From the NCBI GenBank assembly GCA_964448675.1, contig CAYUZU010000030.1, positions 1 through 56,338 on the forward strand: DNA of 56,338 nt. Reading direction: 5' to 3'. The number at the start of each line of letters is the position of its first letter. Position 1 is the stretch's first letter. Under the pieces are notes generated by a model, which was not told where the DNA came from, made no database searches, and saw only the letters and a list, made by a program, of their open reading frames with translations. The position numbers and the translations under genes were made by a program. Of this stretch, positions 17,103-25,102 are shown in pieces. Source of the stretch: CAYUZU01 sp964448675 (lineage in GTDB: Bacteria > Planctomycetota > Phycisphaerae > UBA1845 > Fen-1342).

Positions 17103-18980
17103 CTACTGCCCGTCTTCCTTCTTGCCGTCCTTCTTGTCGCCGCCGAGGAAACCGCCCAGCGCCTTCTTGCCCGCCCCGAGTGGGTCCTTCGTGATATCGT
17201 CGGCCTTGGGCACGCCGCCCGGCACCTTGTCGCCCAGCTCCTCTTCGAGGCGGTTGACCAGTTCGGTCTTGCCGGCCTCTACCAGCGCGTTGCGGAACTC
17301 GCCCGCCAGCGCCTCGCCATCGAACGCGACGCGCGGCGCCGTGGTCGGGCCGGCCACGCGCAGCGTCGTGTCGATCTGCTCGAGCACCCGCATCGCCTCC
17401 GACGCGACTTTCGGGTCCAGCCCGAACAGGCCGCCGCCGCTGGTACGGGCCTGCATGTTCTTCGTCTGCACCTTGAGCGTAAGGTCGATCATCGCCCGCG
17501 AGGCCGTACCGTCAATCTCGGTGCTGGCGGTACCGCCCTCGAACACGACGGGGTTGTCGTTCGACAACGATTGCTGCAGTTGATTCAGGTCGACGTCGTC
17601 GATGCGCCCTGCAACGCGCAGCGGACTGTCCGGCGCGTCGAAGCGCCGCACCAGTTCGAGCCGCGTCGGCCGGTCGTGCGATTCGATCAGGATTGTCAGC
17701 GGCAAACCGGCCGCCGCCGGGGCGTCGCTCAGGTTTTCGCAAGTGACCTTGGCCCGTCCGATGTACTCCCACGGAAACTGCACGTCACCCAGCACGACCT
17801 TGCGCACCACGATACTCGGCGCCGGGGGCGTCGCGACGCGGGCGGTCAGGTAGCCGAGATAGTGCTCGGGCACCCCCGGTTTCGGCGGCGGCGCCGCGTC
17901 CTCACGCGCCGGCAGCCAGTCCTGCACCGACCGCAGCATCTGCTCGACCTGCTCGCTGCGCGCGACGTAACTCTCCAGCTTCGCCACGTCGGCCTGGGCG
18001 ATGTCCGGCAGCGCCGCGCGCCACTTCTCCTCCGCAGCCGCTTCGACCGCCGCGGGCTCTTCGGGCTTGTCAATGACCGCGCCCGGGGCCTGCCGCTGCT
18101 GGTCGAACGTAACGCCGCCCACCGTGACCTCGTCGATCACCAGCCGGCCGCGCAGGATGTTCCACAGGTCGGCGTCCGCGGTGAGTTCGTTCGCCGCGAG
18201 CCGATTGTGCGTCGGCTTTGCCGGATCGGTGAGCTGAATCTCCTCGGCATGGACCCGCCCCGCCAGCAGCGCCAGGTCGAATGTGCCGACATTCACCTCC
18301 GCCCCGTTGGCCTGCGACAGGCCGGCGGTCACGTAGCTGCCCAAGCGGTCCCCCTGGACGAAGTACGCGCCGGCACCGGCGATTGCCAGCAGCACGACCG
18401 CCGCAATCACTCCCGGCACACGGATCACGCTTGTCTTCTTCTCGAGCGTGGCGCGCACGTCCTTCGTCCGCTTGCCGAGCAGCAGCCAGTCGAGCCAGCG
18501 CACCCACGCCCGTGACTGCCACTTGCGGAACGCCTCCGAGCCCTCCTCCAGTGATAGCCACGCCTTGCGGAAACGCGTCACCGACTGCGCCAGCAGCAGC
18601 CCCGCGACGAACCCCACCACCGGCCCGACGACGAACGTCCCCGCCACCGCGTAGCGCGCGAAGTCCGTCAGCCCGATGATCGGCAGGCTGCCCAGCAGGC
18701 CGAACAGCGGCTCCAGCGGCGGCAGCACTGCGGTCCCGACGTAGTACCAGATCGGGGCCGCGGCGTAGCACAGCGCCTTGCCGATGCCCGCCACCAGCAG
18801 GAAGATCCCGAAGTGCACGTTGAGCACCAGCGCCGCCACCAGCAGCACCGCGTGCACGCCGGTCCACCCCGGCATCAGCCCGAACCAGAACCCCAGCAGG
18901 ACCGATAACAGGATGAGCCCGGGCGAAACGTCGCCGCGCAGGATGCCCACGAACTTCTTCAACGGTCTTGGCAGAATCAC
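17103..18980 (-). CDS. Fused TIGR03546-TIGR03545-type membrane/AsmA-like protein
   Basis: 625 aa from the GTG at 18980 (GGAGGAGGAGA upstream). Residues 1-150 hold four or five hydrophobic segments following the pattern of TIGR03546 (KFVGILRGDVSPGLILLSV, GLMPGWTGVHAVLL). After a basic linker, another membrane helix (about 190-212) leads into a long extracytoplasmic region resembling TIGR03545: a strand like VNVGTFDLALLAGRVHAEEI, LTDPAKPTHNRLAANEL, LRGRLVIDEVTVGGVTFDQQRQAPGAV. In proteobacteria these two families are usually neighbouring separate genes; here they are one polypeptide. The tail is Lys/Gly/Asp-rich. The AsmA-like repeats suggest an envelope lipid-transport or envelope-maintenance role; function is unproven. 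Confidence 0.7.
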   Translation of the reverse strand: MILPRPLKKFVGILRGDVSPGLILLSVLLGFWFGLMPGWTGVHAVLLVAALVLNVHFGIFLLVAGIGKALCYAAAPIWYYVGTAVLPPLEPLFGLLGSLPIIGLTDFARYAVAGTFVVGPVVGFVAGLLLAQSVTRFRKAWLSLEEGSEAFRKWQSRAWVRWLDWLLLGKRTKDVRATLEKKTSVIRVPGVIAAVVLLAIAGAGAYFVQGDRLGSYVTAGLSQANGAEVNVGTFDLALLAGRVHAEEIQLTDPAKPTHNRLAANELTADADLWNILRGRLVIDEVTVGGVTFDQQRQAPGAVIDKPEEPAAVEAAAEEKWRAALPDIAQADVAKLESYVARSEQVEQMLRSVQDWLPAREDAAPPPKPGVPEHYLGYLTARVATPPAPSIVVRKVVLGDVQFPWEYIGRAKVTCENLSDAPAAAGLPLTILIESHDRPTRLELVRRFDAPDSPLRVAGRIDDVDLNQLQQSLSNDNPVVFEGGTASTEIDGTASRAMIDLTLKVQTKNMQARTSGGGLFGLDPKVASEAMRVLEQIDTTLRVAGPTTAPRVAFDGEALAGEFRNALVEAGKTELVNRLEEELGDKVPGGVPKADDITKDPLGAGKKALGGFLGGDKKDGKKEDGQ

Positions 18981-19271
18981 GATGTCTCCTCCTCCGGCGG
19001 CGGGATTGCCGACGCCGCGCGGCCTGTGAACAAGTGGAAATCGACCCTGAATCCACCCAAATGATAGCGCAGTATTACAAATCGGCCAGCCCCCGGCCGT
19101 TCACCGATCCTGGAGCTTCTGACGCACCGCGATCGGAGCCCCCGGCGTAACCCGAAGGCCAGGTGTGGCGTGAACGCGCGAGCTTGGCGGCGCGCCTCTG
19201 CCGCACTGCCCGTCACCTGTGCAAAATCGCCATGCCAGAAGAGGTATCAGCGATCAGCCGTCAGCGGTGCT

Positions 19272-19796
19272 TCATGCGGCTGGTCCGGCAGGCGGCGACG
19301 GTGACGCCGACTTCGCCGGCTCATCGTCGATACCATGCCAAACCGGCTGATCGCGCTCGAACTCCACCCGATCGATCTCCACCGCTTCCTGGATTGCCAT
19401 CTCCACAAAGAAGTTTCCCTGACGCAGGTCAGAATCTGCCCCAAGAATGAGGCCGTCGATACCCCGTCCGTCCACCTGCGCGTCGAGACCGCCCCCGGGT
19501 CCCTGGGCTGCAATGAACGACCTGCAGCGCTCGTCGTATACTTTGAGAGACATCTGCCGATAGAACGCCCGCTGGAACGGCGTCGAACCCGCGTCCGGCG
19601 CGTCCACGCTGATCAGCGGCCGGCCCGCCTCCGGCATCGTGGCCTACGAGCCTCCCGCGAAATCCATCGGCCCGAACACCGGGTCATCGATGGGGGGATG
19701 CTCCGGTCTGCGAAACAGGCTGCGGAGTCGCTCGAACAGGGTGACACCCCCACCACTCCGCTGATACCAGGCCCCGAGCTCAGGGGGCCAGGCCAC
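19272..19796 (-). pseudogene. DUF6985-like gene interrupted by an in-frame amber codon
   Basis: Two consecutive open segments lie in the same frame, separated only by TAG at 19646-19644. Upstream reads TLFERLRSLFRRPEHPPIDD then PVFGPMDFAGGS; downstream resumes ATMPEAGRPLISVDAPDAGS and TPFQRAFYRQM. This matches small bacterial proteins of the form DDPVFGxLxFxxGxWxGxVxF...DAxxGxTxxQRAFY, in which the residue at the stop is usually Trp, so a TGG to TAG change is the simplest reading. A downstream ATG at 19637 could still make a truncated 121-residue piece. The start is uncertain; a GTG at 19796 overlaps the preceding gene. Role unknown; the family call is from memory of the motif. Confidence 0.5.
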
Positions 19797-20271
19797 CGCG
19801 GGCAAGTCGCGGCGGGGCGACGATCCGGCCTTTGACGCCCAGCGCGGCCGTGTCGCGCACGAGATCCACGAAGCGGCGCTCGGCAGCATCCCACGCGGAC
19901 GCCCGGGTCATCTGTGTCGTAAAGACCTTGCCGTTCGCCGGGTCAACGACAGCATACGGGCCGTTCGCGTCGCCCGAATCGCTCATCGTCAGCCGCGCCT
20001 GGGCAATCAGCGGCAGCGTCAACGTACCCGTCGCGGCATTTGTCGTGCGAACGATCGCAACAACATCCCCCGTAACGAGCAGGTAGTCTGTCCCTGGGAT
20101 GTGGCGGATGTCCGCACGCCAGTGGACCGGGCCGGCGTCGCTACGCGCACACCACGTGAATGGTGCGGACGACAGCCGGATGGCAGCGATCACCACCAGC
20201 AGCACAAGTGCCAAACCGCCGACGGCAAGGCCGACAAGAGCACGCCGAAACATCCGGTGGTAATCAGTCAC
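19780..20271 (-). CDS. Hypothetical protein with one N-terminal membrane helix
   Basis: 163 aa from the GTG at 20271, which has CAGGAGG five bases upstream (an ATG nine codons earlier has no ribosome-binding site). After a short cytosolic stretch, a hydrophobic helix (about residues 12-34, ALVGLAVGGLALVLLVVIAA) anchors an extracytoplasmic domain of about 125 residues with mixed strand pattern. I do not recognise the domain. It overlaps or abuts the amber-interrupted gene downstream, so the two were probably one operon. Confidence 0.55.
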   Translation of the reverse strand: MTDYHRMFRRALVGLAVGGLALVLLVVIAAIRLSSAPFTWCARSDAGPVHWRADIRHIPGTDYLLVTGDVVAIVRTTNAATGTLTLPLIAQARLTMSDSGDANGPYAVVDPANGKVFTTQMTRASAWDAAERRFVDLVRDTAALGVKGRIVAPPRLARGGLAP

Positions 20272-20583
20272 GGGGCCTCCTGCGTCAACGACGGTCATCG
20301 GCCACTGCCCGCGTACCGCACAGCGTCCGCGGCGACGGGGCGATCCGCCCGTGCGGCACCTGTCCCTGATCGATGGTACGAGCTATTCCACAGCGACACC
20401 AGTGTCTGATCGCAAGGGCAACTCGCAAGCAGGCCTCCAAGGGGCCAACCGCAACCTCGTCGCGGCCTGCCCGTGCCAACCACCTGCGGGTCGACGAGCC
20501 AGCGACACTGTACCTAGACGCGACACATCGCGGCGTTCTGGGGCCCCGCTTCGTGCCGTGGCGCGGGTTCGACCGGGGGCGCC
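20272..20583. other. Intergenic stretch without recognised genes
   Basis: About 310 bp between the glycerophosphodiesterase-like gene and the membrane protein gene, both on the minus strand. I see no convincing coding region, hairpin terminator or promoter; open frames here have poor composition and no ribosome-binding sites. Confidence 0.5.
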
Positions 20584-21411
20584 TTACCGATCCGCCGCGG
20601 CGGCGGATTGGAGGAAGGCGCGCAGGCCGCTCAGGTCATCCGTGTTAATCAGGTCGACGCCCGCCGCGCGCAGTACGCGCCAGACCGCCACCTTGTCCGG
20701 CGTGGCCCACAAGCGCACCTTCCGTCCCGCCCGGTGCGCCTGCTGCACGACGCGCCGCAGCTTCGCCCGATCCGCCGCCGGCACCGCCCCGTCGCCGCGC
20801 CAGGTAAACTGCTGCTCCGCGTTGTCGCTGATCAACGGCACCAGATGCGCCGGCGCGTCGCTATCAAGGTCCGCGAACCGCCCGTCGTAGCCCGCAAACC
20901 GCAAGCGCTGCCGCCGCATCGTGTCGATCGGCCGATTGCCTGAGACGATCACCTGCACCGGCCCCGGCGACACGCGCCCGTCGCGCACGACGGTCAGCAG
21001 CGCCGCGTACGCCCGGAGCTGATCGTGCAGCGCCGCATACGTCGGCTCGGCCTCACTCTTGATGTCGATCAGCAGCAGCACGGGGCCAGCCTGGTCGCGG
21101 TAGACGCGTCCGTCGCCGGCCCGAATCCGCGCGCACAGCGGCTTGAGGTAGAGTGCGCGCAGCGTTCGCCCGGGGCGCGTGTCCTCGCGGTCATGCGCAA
21201 CGAGCAGCTCGCCGTCGACGAGGTGAATATCCGCCTCGATGCTCATGAATCCGTGGTCGAGCGCATCGAGCAGCGGCCGCGCGTGCTCATAATCGTTGTG
21301 CGCATGCGCTGCGGGCAGCGGCTGCACCGGCGGAGCGCCGTCGCGGCCCGCGCACCCGGCGAGCACAAGCGCCGCCGTCGCACAAAGCAGGGTACCTGGC
21401 GCCGGGCTCAC
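20584..21411 (-). CDS. GDPD/PI-PLC-like phosphodiesterase lipoprotein
   Basis: 275 aa from a GTG that overlaps the stop of phnW (GTGA). The N-terminus is a lipoprotein signal with LAGC lipobox at about residue 20. The mature part starts with AHAHNDYEHARPLLDALDHG, then SIEADIHLVDGELLVAHD, and ends with RLWATPDKVAVWRVLRAAG and NTDDLSGL, the TIM-barrel pattern of the phosphatidylinositol-phosphodiesterase-like / AIM6-type branch of the glycerophosphodiester phosphodiesterases (His pair, Glu-x-Asp metal ligands). It would cleave a phosphodiester outside the cytoplasm. Co-transcription with phnW points to a role in obtaining phosphorus or a phosphonolipid headgroup (inference). Confidence 0.8.
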   Translation of the reverse strand: MSPAPGTLLCATAALVLAGCAGRDGAPPVQPLPAAHAHNDYEHARPLLDALDHGFMSIEADIHLVDGELLVAHDREDTRPGRTLRALYLKPLCARIRAGDGRVYRDQAGPVLLLIDIKSEAEPTYAALHDQLRAYAALLTVVRDGRVSPGPVQVIVSGNRPIDTMRRQRLRFAGYDGRFADLDSDAPAHLVPLISDNAEQQFTWRGDGAVPAADRAKLRRVVQQAHRAGRKVRLWATPDKVAVWRVLRAAGVDLINTDDLSGLRAFLQSAAAADR

Positions 21412-22589
21412 GACTTGCCCTCCGCCCCGGCGCAGTGCGTGATGCCCATCTCGGTGATGGTGGTCTCGATCGCCGCCAACAGTCCGCGTATCTGCGGCTC
21501 GTGGAGTTGCCCGATCGTGCCGATGCGGAAGCAGTCCGCGTCGCTCACCTTGCCGGGGTAGATCACGTAGCCGCGCGCCGCCAGGTTCGCGTAGAACTCG
21601 TCGAAATCGAAGCGTTGATCGGCCGGGAAATGGAACGATGTGATGATGAAGCTCTGGTCCGCAGGCCGCAGGTACGGCGTAAACCCCAGCGCCGTCATGC
21701 CCGCCATGAGCCGCTCGTGGTTCTGCCGGTAGCGGGCCGCGCGGCCGGCGACGCCGCCTTCTCGATCCAGTTGTGCGAGGGCCTCAGCAAACGCCAGGAC
21801 GGTGTGGGTTGGGGGCGTGAAGCGAAACTGGCCGCTGTTCTCGAGGCCGCGCCACTGGTCGTGGAGGTCGAGGCTGAGCGTCCGCGCCCGCCCCTCGCAG
21901 GCCAGCAGCGCCTCGCGCTGTGCGATGACGAAGCTGAACCCCGGGACGCCCTCGATGCACTTGTTCGCCGACGACACCACGTACACCGCCCCCGCGCCCG
22001 TCAGATCCAGCGGCACGGCACCGAACGAACTCATCGCGTCGACGATCAAACTGCGCCGGTGCTGTCTCACGGCAGCGCCGATTTCCGCGACCGGGTTCAA
22101 CAGGCCGGTCGTCGTCTCGCAGTGGACAACCGCGACGTGCGTAATGACTGCATCCCGGGCCAGGGCCTGCTCGATGCGCGCCGGATCAATCGGCCGGTCC
22201 TCGCGTGACGCCACCCGCACCACCGTGATGCCGTGAATCTCCGCGATTTGCGCGATGCGCCGGCCGTATGCGCCATTGATCGCCACCAGCAGCTTGCCAT
22301 CGTCGGGAACAGCTGACGACACGACCGCCTCCAGCCCGAAGGTGCCGCTGCCCTGCATCAGGATCGCTTCGTAGCCGGCGGCCTGGTCGACGCCGGCCAC
22401 GCGCAGCAGCCGGTCGCGCACGTTGCGCACCGTCGCGACGAATTCCGCGTCGCGCGAGCCCAGGTCGCGCAGCATGGCGCGCTTGACCTCGGGGCTCGTG
22501 GTGAGCGGACCGGGCGTGAACAGCCACGCATCGGTGCCATTCAGCAGCGCGCGCTGCGTTTGGGCTGATTGCGGCGGCCGGTGTGTCAT
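21408..22589 (-). CDS. phnW: 2-aminoethylphosphonate--pyruvate transaminase
   Basis: 393 aa from the ATG at 22589 (GGGAGGACGAG just upstream). PLP fold type I enzyme that converts 2-aminoethylphosphonate and pyruvate to phosphonoacetaldehyde and alanine. Signatures: FTPGPLTTS near the N-terminus, GSGTFGLEAV, VDAMSSFGAVPLD with the cofactor-binding Asp at 184, and SSANKCIEGVPGF with the Schiff-base lysine at 210; the C-terminal YVIYPGKVSDADCFRIG closes the active site. No phosphonatase or phosphonoacetaldehyde dehydrogenase is in the window. It sits 14 bp downstream of its putative regulator. Confidence 0.92.
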   Translation of the reverse strand: MTHRPPQSAQTQRALLNGTDAWLFTPGPLTTSPEVKRAMLRDLGSRDAEFVATVRNVRDRLLRVAGVDQAAGYEAILMQGSGTFGLEAVVSSAVPDDGKLLVAINGAYGRRIAQIAEIHGITVVRVASREDRPIDPARIEQALARDAVITHVAVVHCETTTGLLNPVAEIGAAVRQHRRSLIVDAMSSFGAVPLDLTGAGAVYVVSSANKCIEGVPGFSFVIAQREALLACEGRARTLSLDLHDQWRGLENSGQFRFTPPTHTVLAFAEALAQLDREGGVAGRAARYRQNHERLMAGMTALGFTPYLRPADQSFIITSFHFPADQRFDFDEFYANLAARGYVIYPGKVSDADCFRIGTIGQLHEPQIRGLLAAIETTITEMGITHCAGAEGKS

Positions 22590-22603
22590 CTCGTCCTCCC
22601 TGC

Positions 22604-23788
22604 TCACGGCTTGGACAGCACCGCGGAGCTTTGGCGGCGGAACTCGGTCGGCTTGATACCAAATTCGGCCTTGAAAGTCCGTGCCAGCGCCTCGGGCAGC
22701 TTGAAGCCGCAGGCCTCGGCGATCTGCGCCACGCCGAAGTCCGTGTCGTACAGGAGATGCTTCGCGCGTTCCAGGCGCACGTGGCGGATGGCGGCGGCGG
22801 GCGTGCGGCCGACGGTATTGGCGAAACGCTGCTCGAGCGCCCGGCGCGACAGCGGCACGTGGCGCAGCACGTCCTCGACCGTGATCGGCTCGTGGGCGTG
22901 GTCGCGGATGTAGCGGAAGGCGACCGCGAGCTCCGGGTCCTCGATCGCCAGCACTTCGGTCGACTGCCGCGTGATGACGGTCGTCGGCGTGAAACGCATC
23001 GCCTCCGTCGGCGCCGGGTTTCCGCTCATCATGCCGTCGAGAACCTCGGCGGCACGGTAGCCGACGGACAGGCCGCCGCACTCGATCGACGACAGCTCCG
23101 GCACCGAGACCGCCGACGCGAGCTCGTCCTGCTCCGAACCCAGGACGGCGACGTCGTCGGGCACGCGGAGCCCGGCCATCAGGCAGGCCTCGGCGATGAC
23201 CCGGCCCTGGAAGTCGCCAAACGCAAGGATGCCCACAGGCTTGCGCAGACCAAGCAGCCAGCGGGCCACGTCGGTCAGGTGGTTGTCCCAGTTGGACCGG
23301 TCGTGGCGATAGGCCACGCCGTCGTAGGCTTCGCTGTGGCCCCCTCGCTTTGCCGCAGCCCGGCTGAAGGCCGGCCCCAGGCGATCCACGTACCCTGGCC
23401 GATCGAACGCCGGGTAGAACCCGAAGGAGCGAAAACCGCGATCGGCGAGGTAATTGGCGGCAAGCGTGCCGACGGCCTCCTCGTCGACGGTGCAATGGGC
23501 GATCTGGGGGGCATTGAAGTGGTACCACGAGACATTCACCGCGGGGAGATCGAGCCGCTCAATGTCCTCGGCGAGTTCGGGACTGTTCACGCGGGCAATC
23601 ACGCCGTCACCGTGCCAGCCGCGCGGCACGCGCAGCTTCTCACTACGGCCGCGGGGCTCGAGCACAAAGAGCCACGGGCCGTGCTCGCGTGCGTAGCGGG
23701 CAACGCCGCGAATCAGATGTTGCCCCCACGTGGTGGAGGTTTCGACCAGTAGTGCGACGCGCGGCAACTTGTGGCGTGTACGCGGCAC
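22604..23788 (-). CDS. XylR-like transcriptional regulator (LacI-type sensor plus AraC DNA-binding domain)
   Basis: 394 aa from a GTG at 23788 (AGGGG ten bases upstream). Residues about 10-270 form a LacI/periplasmic-binding-protein-like sensor (PRVALLVETSTTWGQHLIRG, FGFYP, GILAFGDFQGRVIAEA, VAVLGSEQDELA), and about 285-390 an AraC-type double HTH (ITVEDVLRHVPLSRRALEQR, QIAEACGFKLPEALARTFKA). The E. coli relative XylR senses xylose, but planctomycetes have many paralogues with other ligands. Immediately followed by phnW and the phosphodiesterase, it probably controls that operon, and it may act on the divergent pseudopilin/LamG cluster through the direct repeats at 23894-23925. Confidence 0.88.
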   Translation of the reverse strand: MPRTRHKLPRVALLVETSTTWGQHLIRGVARYAREHGPWLFVLEPRGRSEKLRVPRGWHGDGVIARVNSPELAEDIERLDLPAVNVSWYHFNAPQIAHCTVDEEAVGTLAANYLADRGFRSFGFYPAFDRPGYVDRLGPAFSRAAAKRGGHSEAYDGVAYRHDRSNWDNHLTDVARWLLGLRKPVGILAFGDFQGRVIAEACLMAGLRVPDDVAVLGSEQDELASAVSVPELSSIECGGLSVGYRAAEVLDGMMSGNPAPTEAMRFTPTTVITRQSTEVLAIEDPELAVAFRYIRDHAHEPITVEDVLRHVPLSRRALEQRFANTVGRTPAAAIRHVRLERAKHLLYDTDFGVAQIAEACGFKLPEALARTFKAEFGIKPTEFRRQSSAVLSKP

Positions 23789-23893
23789 GACGACGTTCCC
23801 CTGTTGGCTGCCGCGGCACGCGGGCGGGCACGACGCATGCGCGCCGACGGCCGACTCTCTTCACGCGGCAAACGTTAGCAAAAGATGTTTAAG

Positions 23894-23925
23894 TTCTGCG
23901 CAAATTGATAGTAATTCTGCGCAAA
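23894..23925. promoter_or_regulatory. Two direct repeats 21 bp apart, likely operator of the AraC-type regulator
   Basis: TTCTGCGCAAA occurs at 23894-23904 and again at 23915-23925, exactly 21 bp (two helical turns) apart, in the AT-richer centre of the divergent region between the regulator gene (start 23788) and the pseudopilin gene (start 24133). AraC-family proteins typically bind paired direct half-sites at this spacing. The rest of the 344-bp intergenic stretch shows no gene. Confidence 0.65.
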
Positions 23926-24132
23926 CTCGGGTCCCTTCTCCGCGGGCCACGCGGTAGTTTGTAGCCGTTCGAGGGAAGGGGGCTCGCGGTGTTCGCTCCC
24001 TTGCCCCGAGCGCGCGTTACGTAGTGAACATCAGTGCAGCGCGCGGGTGGTGCGGTCGCGGTGCGCCGATGCAGCCGGGCAGGCGAAGCGACGCCCCCCG
24101 GGGCAGGCGGGCCGGCAGGAGAACGAACGGCG

Positions 24133-25020
24133 ATGGTTGCATGCAAGTGTCGCAGAAACCAGGCGTTTACGTTAATCGAGCTGCTGGTGGTCGTGGCGAT
24201 CATAGCGGTGCTGCTGTCGATCCTGCTGCCGTCGCTGCAGCGGGCGCGCGAGCAGGCCAAACGCGTGAAGTGTGCCTCCAACATCCGCCAGCTCAATATG
24301 GCGTGTATCCAGCATGCGCACGAGCACCACGCCGGCCTGTACATTGCGACCAATGACACGGGTAGCGACAGCTTCGCCCATATCTATCCGACCTACCTGC
24401 CCGACCCCCAGCTGGCCGTTTGCCCGTCGACGTGGAACGTGGTCCGGGAGGATGAATGGGTGCGGCCGAGCCCGAACCGCTACAAGCGGCAGGTGCTCAT
24501 GGACCTCACGGCGGCCGCCGACGACGGCCGGGATACCACGGGCGGCCACAGCTACGAAGTCTGGGGCTGGTACGACGGATACTCGGAGTACCCCGACGGC
24601 CGCGTCATTGATGGCTACAAGGTGGGGGACATCCTGACCCAGCTCGGGCTGCGCCCGGGGGACGATTTCTACGGCTACTGGCGTTACCAGCCTGCGAGCT
24701 ACCGTTGGACGCGCGACGTGGTCAAGACGCACCGTCAGGTGCGCAAGCCGACCACGACGCTGCTCGTGCTCGACAATGACCAGGGTTCCGGCCCGGACAA
24801 CGTGAACAACTGGCCGGACGCCCAGGATAATCACGCGCCGCACGGCCTGAATATCGGCTTTCTCGATGGCCACGTGTCCTGGTATGCGCGCAACACGAAG
24901 ATCGTGGATGCCTATCTCGCGTCGTACGAGGATCCACCCGGCAACTGGGAAGAGGTCTACCCCCTACTGAATGCCCGCATGGAGGGCAACAAGGTCGTCT
25001 GGTACTACGGAGAACACTAG
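24133..25020 (+). CDS. Type II secretion pseudopilin-like protein (prepilin N-terminus, H-X9-DG tail)
   Basis: 295 aa from the ATG at 24133 (AGGAG ten bases upstream). The N-terminus is a prepilin leader with the class III signal QAFTLIELLVVVAIIAVLL; the residue before the Phe is Ala instead of the usual Gly. The helix continues into LPSLQRAREQAKRVKCASNIRQL, the canonical planctomycete pattern, and the C-terminal part carries HGLNIGFLDGHVSWY. Prepilin peptidase would cut before the Phe and the product would join a pseudopilus in the envelope. It precedes three LamG-type secreted proteins on the same strand and resembles the protein at 45776 in both ends. Confidence 0.88.
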   Translation: MVACKCRRNQAFTLIELLVVVAIIAVLLSILLPSLQRAREQAKRVKCASNIRQLNMACIQHAHEHHAGLYIATNDTGSDSFAHIYPTYLPDPQLAVCPSTWNVVREDEWVRPSPNRYKRQVLMDLTAAADDGRDTTGGHSYEVWGWYDGYSEYPDGRVIDGYKVGDILTQLGLRPGDDFYGYWRYQPASYRWTRDVVKTHRQVRKPTTTLLVLDNDQGSGPDNVNNWPDAQDNHAPHGLNIGFLDGHVSWYARNTKIVDAYLASYEDPPGNWEEVYPLLNARMEGNKVVWYYGEH

Positions 25021-25102
25021 CAACCCGGCGCGGTATGCGTCGCTTGTGAGAATCCGGTTCTCCGACTCCGTCAACCGCGCACGTAACACAAGGAGGGCAA
25101 AG

